A stretch of DNA of 64,000 nt from NCBI RefSeq assembly GCF_004217185.1, contig NZ_SHKL01000001.1:1177001-1241000 (forward strand), in the 5' to 3' direction. The notes beneath the pieces were generated by a model. It saw only the letters and a program-made list of their open reading frames with translations, had not been told where the DNA came from and did not search any database. The stretch is from Pseudonocardia sediminis (GTDB lineage Bacteria > Actinomycetota > Actinomycetes > Mycobacteriales > Pseudonocardiaceae). Positions 49,976 to 63,856 of this stretch are shown piece after piece. Positions within the stretch are counted from its first letter, which is position 1. Each line of letters begins with the position of its first letter. The position numbers were made by a program, and so were the translations under genes.

Positions 49976-50500
49976 TTGGACGCCGCACCCACCTCGGGCG
50001 CCGGTCGCTGCCTTCCGGCGCCCTCCCGGGACCAGACGTCGGAGCCCGCGGCCCCGGCCCTGCGGGACCGGATCCAGCAGTGGCGCCGCAGCCATCGCAC
50101 GATCGTCCAGCTCATCCGCTACGCGATCATCGGCGGCGGGAGCACCGGCCTGACCGCGGTGCTGTTCCTGGCCCTGCGGCCGTGGCTCGACGCCGTCCCG
50201 GCCAACCTCGTCGCACTGGTGATCACCACGGCGGTCAGTACCGAGGCCAACCGGCGCTTCGCGTTCGGCGGGGCCCGCGCGCACCGTCTGCGCGAGTGGG
50301 TGCAGGACGTCGGCACGGTCGCGTTCTACGCCGGCTACACCTCGGCGGTGCTGCTCGTGCTGCACCTCGTCGTGCCGTCGGCGTCGCCGCTGCAGGAGGC
50401 GGTGGCCGTCGCGGTGGCCAGCATCGCCGGTGGGGTCGGCCGGTTCCTGGTGCTGCGCAACTGGGTGTTCGAGGCCCGCGGGGGCCGGGCACACTCGTGA
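49976..50500 (+). CDS. GtrA-family membrane protein
   Basis: The 174-residue protein has a 45-residue hydrophilic N-terminus and four membrane spans typical of GtrA: LIRYAIIGGGSTGLTAVLFLA, split as LIRYAIIGGG and STGLTAVLFLA, ANLVALVITTAVSTEANRRF, VAFYAGYTSAVLLV and the last near LVLRNWVF. GtrA proteins are proposed to help flip polyprenol-linked sugars for wall glycans. TTG 49976 follows AGGAGG. It is separated from pcaG by 195 bases and abuts the hydrolase gene by one base, so those two are co-transcribed. Confidence 0.85.
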   Translation: MDAAPTSGAGRCLPAPSRDQTSEPAAPALRDRIQQWRRSHRTIVQLIRYAIIGGGSTGLTAVLFLALRPWLDAVPANLVALVITTAVSTEANRRFAFGGARAHRLREWVQDVGTVAFYAGYTSAVLLVLHLVVPSASPLQEAVAVAVASIAGGVGRFLVLRNWVFEARGGRAHS

Positions 50501-50501
50501 C

Positions 50502-51410
50502 GTGTTCGACGACTTCCGCACGTTCGACCTGACCGTCACCGGCGACGGCGAGACCGTCGGGATCCACGGCGTGACCGGCGGCGAGGGCCCGCCGGTGCTC
50601 CTGCTGCACGGATTCCCGCAGACGCACGCGTTGTGGCACCGGATCGGCCCGGAGCTGGCCCGCACGCACACCGTCGTGTGCCCGGACCTGCGCGGCTACG
50701 GCGACTCCGGCCGACCGGCCGAGCGCGACGACCACGCCGGGTACTCCTTCCGCGCGATGGCGGCCGACCAGGTCGCGGTGATGGCGCAGCTGGGCTTCGA
50801 CGAGTTCGCCGTGATCGGGCACGACCGCGGCGCCCGGGTGACACACCGGATGACGCTCGACCACCCGTCGGCCGTGACCCGGGCCGGCGTCCTCGACATC
50901 ATGCCGACCGAGCACGTGTACTCCCACGTCGACCGGCGCCTGGCGACCGCCTACTACCACTGGTTCTTCTACCTGCAGCCGTCTCCGCTGCCGGAGAGGC
51001 TGATCGCCGGCGACCCGATCGCCTACCTGCATTCGCTGCTCGGCGGCTGGGGCGGCAAGGGCCTGGACATCCACCCGCCGCAGGCCCTCGCGGAGTACGA
51101 GCGGGCCTTCGCCGACGCCGACATCCGGCACGCGATGCTCGAGGACTACCGCGCGGCCGTCTCGGTGGACCTGGGCCTCGACGCGGAGTCGGCGCGTGCA
51201 GGCGTGCGGGTCTCCTGCCCGCTGCTGGTGCTCTGGGGCGGCGCCGGGGTGGTCGGGGGCGGCGAGGAGGACCCGCTCGACGTGTGGCGTCCCTACGCGG
51301 CCGATCCGTCGCTCGTGAGCGGTCGGGCGCTCGACGGCGCCGGGCACTTCCTCGTCGACGAGCAGCCCGACGAGACGCTGCAGGAGATCCGCCGGTTCCT
51401 GGACTTCTGA
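50502..51410 (+). CDS. Alpha/beta hydrolase, haloacetate dehalogenase/epoxide hydrolase type
   Basis: The 302-residue protein has HGFPQTHALWHRIGPELA, CPDLRGYGDS, the nucleophile aspartate in IGHDRGARVTHRM and the base histidine in GAGHFLVDEQPDE. The Asp nucleophile marks haloacetate dehalogenases and soluble epoxide hydrolases. The region HDRGAR and the Trp in YHWFFYLQPSPLPE match fluoroacetate-dehalogenase-like enzymes most closely. GTG 50502 starts right after the GtrA stop. Substrate is uncertain. Confidence 0.85.
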   Translation: MFDDFRTFDLTVTGDGETVGIHGVTGGEGPPVLLLHGFPQTHALWHRIGPELARTHTVVCPDLRGYGDSGRPAERDDHAGYSFRAMAADQVAVMAQLGFDEFAVIGHDRGARVTHRMTLDHPSAVTRAGVLDIMPTEHVYSHVDRRLATAYYHWFFYLQPSPLPERLIAGDPIAYLHSLLGGWGGKGLDIHPPQALAEYERAFADADIRHAMLEDYRAAVSVDLGLDAESARAGVRVSCPLLVLWGGAGVVGGGEEDPLDVWRPYAADPSLVSGRALDGAGHFLVDEQPDETLQEIRRFLDF

Positions 51411-51477
51411 GCGACGGGTTCCGGGGCGGTGCCCTCCTGCGGCGACGTGGTCACCCGGACGTGGAAGAATCAGACGT

Positions 51478-51684
51478 ATGGGACGTAACACGCTGACTCG
51501 CACCGTCGTCGGAACGCTGGCCGCCGGAGCGCTCGTCTTCACCACCGCCGGCGCCTGCGGGGGCGGCGAGGCCCAGCCCGCGCCGACCCAGCAGCAACAG
51601 CAGGGCGACGAGCAGGGCGACGATGACGACCAGGACGGCGACGACGACCAGAACGGTCAGGACGACGACGGCGACGACAACTGA
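51478..51684 (+). CDS. Small acidic secreted lipoprotein-like protein
   Basis: The 68-residue precursor has a signal peptide (RNTLTRTVVGTLAAGALVFT) and a cysteine at AGAC|GGG that could be lipidated, though alanine at -3 is not the usual leucine. The mature part is a run of Gln followed by almost pure Asp/Gly/Gln/Asn. Such a tail could bind calcium or other cations. It has no family match that I know. ATG 51478 is preceded by GTGGAAGAATC. A strong terminator follows. Confidence 0.65.
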   Translation: MGRNTLTRTVVGTLAAGALVFTTAGACGGGEAQPAPTQQQQQGDEQGDDDDQDGDDDQNGQDDDGDDN

Positions 51685-51709
51685 CCCGTCACGCCGGTCA
51701 CGACGCGAG

Positions 51710-51742
51710 ACGGCCCGCCCGGTCGATGACCGGGCGGGCCGT
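51710..51742. terminator. Bidirectional terminator, 15-bp perfect stem
   Basis: ACGGCCCGCCCGGTC and GACCGGGCGGGCCGT pair perfectly around GAT, between the convergent lipoprotein-like and methyltransferase genes. Confidence 0.9.
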
Positions 51743-51768
51743 TCGTCGTTGCGGGTGGAGCGGGACCG

Positions 51769-52596
51769 TCAGCCCTTCACGGCGTGGAAGATGCCCCACG
51801 TCAGGTTGCCGGCGTTGCCGCCGTCGACCCAGTGCTGCAGGCCGGCCTTCATGTTGGTGATGTACTGCTCGCTGATCGCGGCGCGCAGCTCCGACTCACG
51901 GGCGACGAGCTCCTCGCGGACCCGCCGGTAGTGCGTCGGCAGCTGGGCGGCGTGGTCGTGGAACGTCACGCCGGTCATCCCGCGCTTCTCCAGGCCCGCC
52001 GTGTAGAAGCCCGGCGTGGCCATCGTCGAGAGCTGAATGCGGTCCAGGATCGGCGTCAGCTCCGACTGGTCGACCCCGTCCACGGCCATCGGGTCGGTGA
52101 ACACGACGTGCCCGCCCGGGCGCAGCACCCGCACGGCCTCGTCGAGCACCTTGTCCCGGTCGCCGGAGTGCAGGAACGCGTCCTGCGACCAGACGACGTC
52201 GACCGAGGCGTCGGGCAGCGGCACGTCCTCGTAGGAGCCGGTGCTGACCGAGACCAGGTCGCTCAGCCCCTGCTCGGAGGTGAGCCGGGTGTTGCGGTCG
52301 TTCTCCACCGGCGAGAGGTTCAGGCAGGTGACCTTCGCGCCGAGGCGCTTGGCCAACTGCCGCCCGGCACCGCCGTATCCGGCGCCCAGGTCGAGCACCT
52401 CGGTGCCCTTCCCGATGCCGGCGATCTCGCCCATCCGCTCGACGGTCCGGCGGCTGGCGGGCGCGATCTCCTCGTCGTCGGTGGCGTAGAGCCCGACGTG
52501 GATGTCCTCGCCGCCCCAGACGCTGGAGTAGAACGTGTCCGCGTCCTCGGAGTCGTAGTAGCTGCGTGCGGTGGCCTCCGCCTGCTGGGCGCTCAC
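51769..52596 (-). CDS. Sarcosine/dimethylglycine N-methyltransferase
   Basis: The 275-residue SAM methyltransferase adds the last two methyl groups (sarcosine to dimethylglycine to betaine). The N-terminal ARSYYDSEDADTFYSSVWGGEDIH is characteristic, shown here as YYDSEDADTFYSSVWGG; the SAM site is VLDLGAGYGGAGRQLA and LPDASVDVVWSQDAFLHS follows. GTG 52596 overlaps the stop of the partner gene by four bases. The pair synthesises glycine betaine from glycine, as in halotolerant actinobacteria and Halorhodospira. Confidence 0.92.
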   Translation of the reverse strand: MSAQQAEATARSYYDSEDADTFYSSVWGGEDIHVGLYATDDEEIAPASRRTVERMGEIAGIGKGTEVLDLGAGYGGAGRQLAKRLGAKVTCLNLSPVENDRNTRLTSEQGLSDLVSVSTGSYEDVPLPDASVDVVWSQDAFLHSGDRDKVLDEAVRVLRPGGHVVFTDPMAVDGVDQSELTPILDRIQLSTMATPGFYTAGLEKRGMTGVTFHDHAAQLPTHYRRVREELVARESELRAAISEQYITNMKAGLQHWVDGGNAGNLTWGIFHAVKG

Positions 52597-53447
52597 GAGG
52601 GGTCCACCTCCTCGCGGTAGGCCTTCTCCGCGATGTGGACGAAGAAGTCCGGCTCCTCGTCGCGGTAGGTCGACTGGAAGTCGCCGTAGGTCTCGATGTG
52701 CTGGAAACCGACCTCGTGCATGAGCCGCCGCGTGTAGTCCTTGCGCAGCGGGAACATGTTCAGGTGGTACTCGGACTTGTCCGGGAACGTGTACTTGAAC
52801 CGGGCCAGGCCCTCGTCCATGTGCTCCGGCTCGGCGACGACGTCCTCGCCGCAGTAGTAGTACTGGTGCTTGCTCGAGAACCCGTTGTCCAGGATCGAGT
52901 CGTAGTTGCGCTGGTCCAGGATCAGGACGCCGTCGTGCTTGAGCATCGCGTAGAACTCGGCCAGCGCCTTGCGCCGGTCGCGCTCGGAGAACAGGTGGGT
53001 GAACGAGTTCCCCAGGCAGATGATGGCGTCGTACTCGCCGTGCACGTCCCGGTTGAGCCAGCGCCAGTCGGCCTGCACGACGCGCAGGATGTGCCCGCCG
53101 TACTTCATGCCGTTCGCGAACGCCTTGGCGAGCATCTCGGCGCTGCCGTCGGCGGACACGGTGTCGAAGCCCTCCTCGAGCAGCCGGACCGAGTGGAACC
53201 CGGTTCCGGTCGCGACGTCGAGGACGCTGCGCACGTTGCGCTGGCGGAGCTGGTCGACGAAGAACTTGCCTTCGCTCTCGTACCGGCCCTTCCAGTCGAT
53301 CAGTTCATCCCACTTGTCGACGAACGTCTGGACGTACTCGTGCTTGTAGTGCGTCGACTCCCGGACGTCCAGCGGCTTGTCGCCGAACTCCTGGGCCATC
53401 CTGCCGAGCTCGGGCTGCTCGTTGTCAGTGCGGTGATCGGCCGTCAT
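52593..53447 (-). CDS. Glycine/sarcosine N-methyltransferase
   Basis: The 284-residue SAM methyltransferase does the first two methylations (glycine to sarcosine to dimethylglycine). The motif VLDVATGTGFHSVRLLEEGF binds SAM, and LGNSFTHLF, LDQRNYDSILDNGF and KYTFPDKSEYHLNMFPLR match bacterial GSMT. ATG 53447 follows GGAGGAGA. It is coupled to the partner gene downstream by a GTGA overlap. Betaine accumulation would protect against salt or drying. A perfect CRP-type site lies far upstream in the 387-base gap. Confidence 0.92.
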   Translation of the reverse strand: MTADHRTDNEQPELGRMAQEFGDKPLDVRESTHYKHEYVQTFVDKWDELIDWKGRYESEGKFFVDQLRQRNVRSVLDVATGTGFHSVRLLEEGFDTVSADGSAEMLAKAFANGMKYGGHILRVVQADWRWLNRDVHGEYDAIICLGNSFTHLFSERDRRKALAEFYAMLKHDGVLILDQRNYDSILDNGFSSKHQYYYCGEDVVAEPEHMDEGLARFKYTFPDKSEYHLNMFPLRKDYTRRLMHEVGFQHIETYGDFQSTYRDEEPDFFVHIAEKAYREEVDPS

Positions 53448-53834
53448 CTGTTCCGCGTCTCCTCCGAAGATCGGGTCGCTGCGGGTCGAGATGACCGTAG
53501 TTCGGGGCGCCCGTCCTGTCCGGACCTGTGGTGAGGGGTCTGGAACGGGACGATTTGTTGTGTTATACGCAACGAGAAGGAGGTGGCTGTCCACAGGCGG
53601 GGCGCTGATCGCGACGTCGCGGCGGCCCGGACGGATCACCGTGCGTGCGCGCTGAACTGCTCCGTCATCGGCGTGTGACACGACGGTGCCGCGCGGTCGG
53701 CGACCTGTGGACCGAGGGCGGGTCCCGGTGGGCCAGATCACCGCTCCGTCACCGTGGAATGCCGTCACCGTATCGAGAACGTATCCTTGTGAAGTGCATC
53801 ACACAACGAACTGAGGTTCACTCGTTCGTGCCAA
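53448..53834. promoter_or_regulatory. 387-bp noncoding upstream region of the betaine genes
   Basis: No convincing gene is seen here. From left to right on the plus strand it holds the GSMT ribosome site, a TTGTTGTGTTATACGCAAC stretch with a GTTG/CAAC dyad near 53554-53570, and at 53788-53803 a perfect TGTGA-N6-TCACA palindrome. The region is AT-richer than its surroundings, as expected of a promoter. It is upstream of the methyltransferases and downstream of the CoA-transferase gene on the same strand. Confidence 0.6.
53788..53803. promoter_or_regulatory. Perfect CRP/GlxR-type site TGTGA-AGTGCA-TCACA
   Basis: This matches the cAMP-receptor-protein consensus at all ten fixed positions. It lies 341 bases before the GSMT start and 31 bases beyond the stop side of the CoA-transferase gene. 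I infer that CRP or GlxR may regulate betaine synthesis from a distance or a long-leader promoter. Confidence 0.55.
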
Positions 53835-55016
53835 TCAGGCGACCGTCGGGTGTCCCCAGAGTGTCTCCAGCGCAGCACGGCGTTCGGTGCGTCCGAGGCC
53901 CCGCAGGTCCGCCGTGCCCCGTTCGGTGACGACGACGTCCACGTCGTGCGACGGCGTGGTGACGGCCCGCGACAGGCGCTCGACGAGCGTCGGGCGGCCC
54001 TTGTGGGCGCTCGCCAGCACGATGACGGACAGGCCCGGCCCGCGCGCGCCGGCCGCGGCGAAGTCCGGGTGGCCGCCGATCATCCCGTTTGCCGAGGGGC
54101 CGATGCCCTCGACGTTCACCTGGCCGTCGGCGTCGATCTCCAGGGCGGTGTTCAACGCGACGAGCGGGGACGGGTCCGCGGCCGAGAGCCGGGAGATGTC
54201 GTGGGTGTACTCGACCCGGCGGATCACGCCGCGCCCGTGCGCCCAGTCGTAGAGCCGGCTCGTGCCGTAGAGCCCGAGCGCGGTCGGCGTGCCGAGCAGC
54301 AGGCCGCGCTCGTCGAGGTCGACGACCGGGTCGGACATCAGCCCGGAGTCCACCCGTACCGGCACCTGCAGCGCCGAGACGAGCGCCGCCGCGAGGCGCC
54401 CGGGCCCGAACTGGATCCGGGCCCCGGACGGCACCAGCGCGGCCGCGTGGGCCGCGATGGCCTCGTCGTCGGCGGTGGGCGCCGGGGTGGCGACGTCGGC
54501 CGGTGCACCCTCGGGCCCGTCGACGACGCCGAGCACCGTCACCGCGCCGTCGGGCAGCGTCGGGCCGCCGGTCGCGTGCGGCGCGGAGCGGGACTCCACG
54601 GCCGCGACCGGCACGCCGGCGTCGACGAGGGCCTGCATCCAGGAGACCTCGGCGCCGAAGCGCAGCCCGTCGTCGTCGCGGACGACGGTGGCCAGCAGCA
54701 GGTCCGGGCGCAGCGGCCCGGTGAGCAGCGCCGGGGTCGCCGAGAGACGGCACGGGACGGTGGTCGCCGCGCCGGAGTCGAGCATCGCCCGGACGCCGGG
54801 CCCGCCGACGACGGTGCGGACGTCGGCGAACGCGGCCGGGTCGAGGCGGGGCAGCGGGGCCGGTACCCAGCCCAGGACCAGCCGGACACCGCCCGCGGCC
54901 GCCGCGACGCGGCTGAGCGGCCCCAGGAGCGCGTAGGGGGCGCCGCACGCGTCGGCCAGGGCGACGCGATCACCCGGCCGGACGAGTTCCCGCAGTGCCC
55001 GCTCGAGGTCGTCCAT
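53835..55016 (-). CDS. Acetyl-CoA hydrolase/CoA-transferase family protein
   Basis: The 393-residue protein has a CoA-transferase fold: N-terminal GDRVALADACGAPYALLGPL and C-terminal HDVDVVVTERGTADLRG, a hallmark of the 4-hydroxybutyrate CoA-transferase/acetyl-CoA hydrolase family, plus NVEGIG. The catalytic glutamate of typical members is not clear to me at VEYTHDISR or NVEG. It is shorter than the usual 430-500 residues, largely in the N-terminal half. ATG 55016 is 52 bases from the divergent GST-fold gene. Substrate unknown. Confidence 0.75.
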   Translation of the reverse strand: MDDLERALRELVRPGDRVALADACGAPYALLGPLSRVAAAAGGVRLVLGWVPAPLPRLDPAAFADVRTVVGGPGVRAMLDSGAATTVPCRLSATPALLTGPLRPDLLLATVVRDDDGLRFGAEVSWMQALVDAGVPVAAVESRSAPHATGGPTLPDGAVTVLGVVDGPEGAPADVATPAPTADDEAIAAHAAALVPSGARIQFGPGRLAAALVSALQVPVRVDSGLMSDPVVDLDERGLLLGTPTALGLYGTSRLYDWAHGRGVIRRVEYTHDISRLSAADPSPLVALNTALEIDADGQVNVEGIGPSANGMIGGHPDFAAAGARGPGLSVIVLASAHKGRPTLVERLSRAVTTPSHDVDVVVTERGTADLRGLGRTERRAALETLWGHPTVA

Positions 55017-55068
55017 GCGCTGATTCGATCACGAGCGGGCGCGGGGGAGCAGCGTTAGGTTTCCCGGC

Positions 55069-56067
55069 ATGGGAACCGATGCGGAGTCCGGCGAGTTCGT
55101 CCGCGAGGCGCTGGGGGTGGCCGAGCGCATCACCGCCGACGGGTCGTCGCCGTGGCCGGTGGAGGCCGGGCGCTACCGGCTCGTGGCGGCGCGCGCCTGC
55201 CCGTGGGCGAACCGGGTCGTGATCGCCCGCCGGCTGCTCGGGCTCGAGGACGCGATCTCGATGGGGATCGCCGGACCGCTGCACGACGAGCGCAGCTGGC
55301 GCTTCCACCTCGACCCCGGCGACAAGGACCCGGTGCTGGGGATCGAGTACCTGCGCGAGGCCTACGAGAAGGCCGTGCCCGGCTACGACAAGGGCGTCAC
55401 CGTCCCGGCGATGGTCGAGGTCGCCTCCGGCAAGGTCGCCACGAACGCCTACGCCGAGCTGGAGTTCGACCTGGCCACGCAATGGTCGTCGCTGCACCGC
55501 GAGGGCGCCCCGGACCTGTTCCCGGAGAAGTACCGCGACGAGATCGACGCCGTGGGCCAGGGGATCTTCCACGACGTCAACAACGGCGTCTACAAGTGCG
55601 GGTTCGCCACCACCCAGGCCGCCTACGAGAAGGCGTTCGGAGCCCTGTTCGCCCGCCTCGACGAGCTCTCCGACCGGCTGGCGGGACAGCGGTACCTGGT
55701 GGGGGACACCATCACGGCGGCCGACGTCCGGCTCTGGGTCACCCTCGTCCGGTTCGACGCGGCCTACCACGGCCACTTCAAGGCCAACCGGCAGAAGCTC
55801 ACCGAGATGCCGGTGCTGTGGGCCTACGCCCGGGACCTGTTCCAGACCCCCGGCTTCGGCGACACCATCGACTTCGACCAGATCAAGCAGCACTACTACG
55901 GCGTGCACTCCTCGGTGAACCCGTCCGGTGTGGTGCCGCTCGGACCGGACACCTCGGGGTGGCTCACCGAGCACGGCCGGGAGTCCCTCGGCGGTCGCCC
56001 CTTCGGCGACGGCACCCCGCCCGGCCCGCCCCCGGCCTCCGAGCGCGTCCCGGCCCTGCCCGCCTGA
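55069..56067 (+). CDS. Glutathionyl-hydroquinone-reductase-like GST protein (probably mycothiol-dependent)
   Basis: The 332-residue protein belongs to the YqjG/EcmB type of GST: ACPWANRVVIARRLLGLE with the catalytic cysteine in CPWA, SWRFHLDPGDKDPVLG, the proline turn TVPAMVE and the C-terminal helical domain RYLVGDTITAADVRLW. Family members strip glutathione from hydroquinones. Actinobacteria mostly use mycothiol instead, so I infer mycothionyl-hydroquinones as the natural substrates. The Pro-rich C-terminus is an addition. ATG 55069 is chosen. Confidence 0.85.
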   Translation: MGTDAESGEFVREALGVAERITADGSSPWPVEAGRYRLVAARACPWANRVVIARRLLGLEDAISMGIAGPLHDERSWRFHLDPGDKDPVLGIEYLREAYEKAVPGYDKGVTVPAMVEVASGKVATNAYAELEFDLATQWSSLHREGAPDLFPEKYRDEIDAVGQGIFHDVNNGVYKCGFATTQAAYEKAFGALFARLDELSDRLAGQRYLVGDTITAADVRLWVTLVRFDAAYHGHFKANRQKLTEMPVLWAYARDLFQTPGFGDTIDFDQIKQHYYGVHSSVNPSGVVPLGPDTSGWLTEHGRESLGGRPFGDGTPPGPPPASERVPALPA

Positions 56068-56137
56068 GCGGCCGGGGGCGACACGCCCCCGGCCCACACC
56101 GCCCGTCGACGGGGACCTGCCGTCACAATGGACGGCG

Positions 56138-57364
56138 ATGTCCTCTCGCCTGCGCTCCCACCCCGTCACCGGCCGTCGACGTCGCCGTATCGGGATCGGC
56201 CTGTCCGCCCTGGTGGTGGGGGCACTCGGCGCCGGGGTGGGCATGACGGCGATGGGCACGCAGGTGAGCCCGACCGCCTCCACGTCACCGGCGCCGGCCC
56301 CGGCCGCACCCGCGAGCCCCGCCGCCGTGCCGCAGGCCGCGCCCGGGCTCCCGGACTGCACCGGGATGGTGAACGCGCTGTCGACGCGCGACCGTCTCGC
56401 CCAGCGTCTGATGGTCGGCGTCGACGCCGCCGACCCGGCCGGTGCCGTCACGATCGTGCGCGACTCGCAGGTCGGCGGCGTCTTCCTCGGTGGCAACGAG
56501 ACCGCGCTGCTGCAGAACGAGAAGCTCGAGGCCGTGCAGAAGGTCAGCCGCACCCCGCTGGCCGTCGCCGTCGACGACGAGGGCGGGCGTGTGCAGCGCA
56601 TCGACGACCTCGACGGCGAGCTGCCCAGCGCCCGGTCGATGGCCGCGTCGAAGACCCCGGAGCAGGTCACCGCACTGGCGAAGGACCGGGCCGAGAAGCT
56701 GCGCGCCCGCGGCGTCACCTGGAACCTGGCCCCGGACGTCGACACCTCCGACCAGCCGAAGAGCGACGTGATCGGCGACCGTTCGTTCTCCGACGACCCC
56801 GCCGTCGTCACCCGCTACGCCCTGGCCTGGGCGCAGGGCCAGGAGGCCGGCGGCGTCTACGGGATGCTCAAGCACTTCCCCGGCCACGGGCACTCCAGCG
56901 GCGACTCGCACAAGGGCGCCGTCAGCACCCCGCCGCTGTCCGAGCTGAAGCAGCGCGACCTGCTGCCGTACGGCGACCTCGTCGGCGCGGGCAGGCCCCT
57001 CGACGGGCGTACCGGCGTCATGGTGGGGCACCTCGACGTCCCCGGCCTGACGAAGGACGTGCCCAGCTCGCTGGAGCCGGCCGTCTACGAGCTGCTGCGC
57101 GGGGAGTACCGCTTCGACGGCGTCGTGATGACCGACGACCTCGGGGCGATGAAGGCCATCACCGACCGCTTCGGGTTGGCCGCGTCCACCACGAAGGCCC
57201 TCGCGGCGGGCACCGACATCGCGCTGTTCTCCAACGTCACGAAGGTCGCCCCGCTGCTCGACGCCGCGGAGAAGGCCCTGGAGAAGGGCGAGATCACCGC
57301 GGCCGACAACGACCGCGCCGTCGCCCGCGTCCTGGCCGCCAAGGGCCTCTGCGCCCGCACCTGA
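56138..57364 (+). CDS. Secreted/anchored beta-N-acetylhexosaminidase, GH3 (NagZ/LpqI-type)
   Basis: The 408-residue precursor has a basic start and a hydrophobic signal or anchor at about 17-40, a Pro/Ala/Ser linker, then a GH3 barrel with DDEGGRVQR, LKHFPGHGHSSGDSH, the His-Asp acid/base pair of NagZ enzymes, and the nucleophile aspartate in VMTDDLGAM. It would remove N-acetylglucosamine from wall fragments. There is no lipobox, so unlike LpqI it may be a free or transmembrane-anchored protein. ATG 56138 fits; a terminator follows. Confidence 0.9.
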   Translation: MSSRLRSHPVTGRRRRRIGIGLSALVVGALGAGVGMTAMGTQVSPTASTSPAPAPAAPASPAAVPQAAPGLPDCTGMVNALSTRDRLAQRLMVGVDAADPAGAVTIVRDSQVGGVFLGGNETALLQNEKLEAVQKVSRTPLAVAVDDEGGRVQRIDDLDGELPSARSMAASKTPEQVTALAKDRAEKLRARGVTWNLAPDVDTSDQPKSDVIGDRSFSDDPAVVTRYALAWAQGQEAGGVYGMLKHFPGHGHSSGDSHKGAVSTPPLSELKQRDLLPYGDLVGAGRPLDGRTGVMVGHLDVPGLTKDVPSSLEPAVYELLRGEYRFDGVVMTDDLGAMKAITDRFGLAASTTKALAAGTDIALFSNVTKVAPLLDAAEKALEKGEITAADNDRAVARVLAAKGLCART

Positions 57365-57379
57365 CCCGTCACACGGAGA

Positions 57380-57413
57380 ACGGCACCCCCGCCCGGGTGG
57401 GCGAGGGTGCCGT
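57380..57413. terminator. Bidirectional terminator between GH3 and fabG genes
   Basis: ACGGCACCC and GGGTGCCGT form the base stem, then after a two-base bulge on each side GCCC pairs with GGGC around GGGT. The same ACGGCACCC stem occurs in the terminator after cysM. Confidence 0.75.
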
Positions 57414-57431
57414 CGTCGGGGCGGAGCCCGA

Positions 57432-58189
57432 TCACATGTCGAGGCCACCGTTGACGGAGATGACCGAGCCGGTGATGTAGCCGGCGTTGTCGTCGACCAG
57501 GAACGCCACCGTGCGGGCGATCTCGCTGGCCTGGCCGAGGCGGCCCATCGGGACGTTGGCCAGGAGCTTGTTCAGCACCTTCTCCGGCACCGCCGCGACC
57601 ATCTCGGTCTCGATGTAGCCGGGCGCCACGCAGTTGACGGTGACGCCCTTGGACGCCACCTCCTGCGCCAGGCTCTTCGAGAAGCCGATCAGACCGGCCT
57701 TGGACGAGGCGTAGTTCGCCTGCCCGACCGACCCGGTCTGCCCGATCACCGAGCTGATGTTGACGATCCGGCCGAACCCGTTGCCGGTCATGTGGTCCAG
57801 CACGGCCTTGGTCATGTAGAACGCGCCGGAGAGGTTGATCCGCAGCACCGCGTGCCAGTCCTCGACGGTCAGCTTGCGCACCGTCTTGTCGACCGTGATG
57901 CCGGCGTTGTTGATCAGGTAGTCGACGCGGCCCTTCTGCTCGAGCACCTCGGAGACCACCCGGTTGCAGTCGTCGGGCTCGCCGACGTTGCCCTGGTGTA
58001 CCGACACCGAGGCGCCCTCGGCGCCCAGCTTGCCGGCCAGCTCCTCGGCGGCCTTGGAGTTCGAGCTGTAGCCGGCCGCCACGTGCACCCCGGCCCGGGC
58101 CAGCTCCGTGGTGATGGCGGCGCCGATCCCGCGGGCGCCACCGGTGACGATGGCGACCTTCTGGTCGGGGTGGGTGTCGGTAATGGCGG

Positions 58190-58193
<4 letters not shown>
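57432..58193 (-). CDS. fabG: 3-Oxoacyl-ACP/acetoacetyl-CoA reductase, FabG-type
   Basis: The 253-residue short-chain dehydrogenase has TGGARGIGAAI for NADPH, NNAG, the catalytic serine in NISSVIGQTGSVGQ, YASSK and the C-terminal GSVISVNGGLDM. FabG reduces beta-ketoacyl-ACP; the close relative PhaB reduces acetoacetyl-CoA for PHB. Coupling by ATGA overlap to the upstream carboxylase, which supplies malonyl-CoA, favours a fatty-acid or polyketide role. ATG 58193 is clear. Confidence 0.9.
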
Positions 58194-63802
<5,609 letters not shown>

Positions 63803-63856
63803 GACGGTGTTTATAGCTCCTCAGCTCCGAAGAAGGGGGTCGTTGCTCGCGGGGAC

